Origin: an uncultured Hyphomicrobiales bacterium
GTDB taxonomy: Bacteria > Pseudomonadota > Alphaproteobacteria > Rhizobiales > Xanthobacteraceae
Direction of reading: 5' to 3'
Length of the DNA stretch: 22,407 nucleotides
Assembly (NCBI GenBank): GCA_903891395.1
Contig: CAITEM010000337.1
Coordinates: 1 to 22,407 of the forward strand
Shown: in pieces, positions 21,671-22,407 of the stretch
How the letters are laid out: the number at the start of each line of letters is the position of its first letter
How positions within the stretch are numbered: position 1 is the stretch's first letter
The notes under the pieces: model-generated
The model's input: only the letters and a program-made list of their open reading frames with translations
Databases searched by the model: none
What the model was told of the DNA's origin: nothing
Position numbers and translations under genes: made by a program

Positions 21671-22407
21671 ATGGAAATTCTCATTATCGGCGGCGGCATC
21701 GGCGGATTGACGCTTGGTTTGATGTTGCATCGCGCCGGCATTGCTTGCCGCGTGTTCGAAGCGACCAGCGAACTCAAGGCCGTCGGGGTCGGCATCAACA
21801 TCCTGCCGCATGCGTCGCGCGAACTCTGCGCGCTCGGGCTGGAGGAAGCTCTGGCCAAGGTCGCCGTCACGACGCGCGAATATTGCTTCTACAATCGCTA
21901 CGGCCAGTACATCTACAGCGAGCCGGCCGGCAAGTTTGCCGGCTACGACGTGCCGCAGTTCTCGATTCATCGCGGCGATCTGCAGATGGTGCTGCTCGAC
22001 GCTTTCATCGCACGCGCCGGCGCCGACAAGGTGCTGACCGGCTGGCGTTGCACCCGCGTCGAATACGACGGCGACGAGGCCATCGCGCATTTCGAAGACG
22101 TCAATGGCAACCCGTTGCCGCCGCAGCGTGGCGCCGCCGCGATCAGTTGCGAAGGCATTCACTCGGTGCTGCGCAAGAAGCTGTATCCCGACGAAGGCCC
22201 GCCAAAATATTCCGGTATCAACATGTGGCGCGGCGTCACGCGCTGGAAGCCGTTTCTGTCCGGCGCCAGCATGATCCGCGTTGGCTGGCATCACCCCGCC
22301 AAGTTGTTGATCTATCCGATCCGCAACAATGTTGATGCGGAAGGCCGTCAGCTCATCAACTGGGTCTGCGATATCGAAACGCCGCAATATCTGTCGCGCG
22401 ACTGGAA
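21671..22407 (+). CDS. FAD-dependent monooxygenase (flavin-dependent oxidoreductase), 3' end outside window
   Basis: Group A flavoprotein monooxygenase, 245 codons visible before the right edge, so roughly the first 60-65 percent of a typical 400-aa protein. The dinucleotide-binding motif GGGIGG (7-12) at the very N-terminus follows the first beta strand MEILII. A VFEA strand end holds the FAD ribose-binding acidic residue, and FSIHRGDLQMVLLDAF carries the conserved R-G-D-L block. The second nucleotide motif normally reads DGxxSxxR; here it is EGIHSVLR (161-168), with Glu for Asp. AAGGGAACTGGA precedes ATG 21671. Substrate is unknown; phenolic hydroxylases and PhzS-like enzymes share this layout. 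It starts 43 bases after dsbB, in the same direction. Confidence 0.88.
   Translation, partial: MEILIIGGGIGGLTLGLMLHRAGIACRVFEATSELKAVGVGINILPHASRELCALGLEEALAKVAVTTREYCFYNRYGQYIYSEPAGKFAGYDVPQFSIHRGDLQMVLLDAFIARAGADKVLTGWRCTRVEYDGDEAIAHFEDVNGNPLPPQRGAAAISCEGIHSVLRKKLYPDEGPPKYSGINMWRGVTRWKPFLSGASMIRVGWHHPAKLLIYPIRNNVDAEGRQLINWVCDIETPQYLSRDW

Noticed and set aside
1..22407. CRISPR arrays, insertion sequences or rRNA genes
   Set aside because: No regularly spaced repeats, transposase frame or rRNA segment was seen on either strand.

Overview
The window looks like chromosomal DNA of a GC-rich alphaproteobacterium of the Hyphomicrobiales (Bradyrhizobium / Xanthobacteraceae / Pseudolabrys-like). 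This rests on the high GC, dense short intergenic palindromes of Rhizobiales type, several periplasmic substrate-binding proteins, an FbpB-like fused permease and a DUF6494 gene. The genus is inference; no rRNA or other marker is present.

Layout. (1) 1-4855, minus strand: a complete ABC importer (binding protein, fused two-domain permease, ATPase) followed by a DapA-family aldolase that runs off the left edge. Two palindromic repeat elements lie between its genes. (2) 5035-7167, minus: a large secreted protein joining a carboxypeptidase-regulatory-like domain, one CxxCH haem motif and a propeller-like C-terminal part, followed by a strong rho-independent terminator. (3) 7259-9471, minus: long-chain acyl-CoA ligase overlapping a DUF924 gene by ATGA. 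(4) 9583-11999, minus: D-alanyl-D-alanine carboxypeptidase overlapping a COG0523 (CobW-like) metal GTPase by ATGA. (5) 12206-14482, plus: SCP-x-type thiolase and a LysR regulator, convergent with an orphan NMT1/SsuA-type binding protein (14489-15514, minus). (6) 15803-18901, plus: small Gly/Tyr-rich exported protein, HisE-like pyrophosphohydrolase, YqaA/DedA membrane protein, Cys-rich exported protein and a second orphan binding protein. (7) 18919-20460: repeats, DUF6494, tRNA-Leu(CAA), and a visibly AT-richer patch. That patch holds a winged-helix DNA-binding protein gene and, 13 nt downstream on the same strand, a tRNA-shaped gene whose anticodon loop is replaced by a 32-nt structured insert. 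(8) 20461-22407: DUF1993 (minus), DsbB (plus), and an FAD monooxygenase (plus) that runs off the right edge.

Most of the window is ordinary metabolism, transport and envelope genes. The most unusual object is the minus-strand tRNA-like gene at 19588-19689. Its acceptor, D and T arms and encoded CCA are fully paired and intact, but it has 25 extra nucleotides in the anticodon loop that form their own hairpin. It lies directly behind a replication-initiator-like HTH gene with a palindrome-rich upstream region. This pair is the best candidate here for an undescribed unit.
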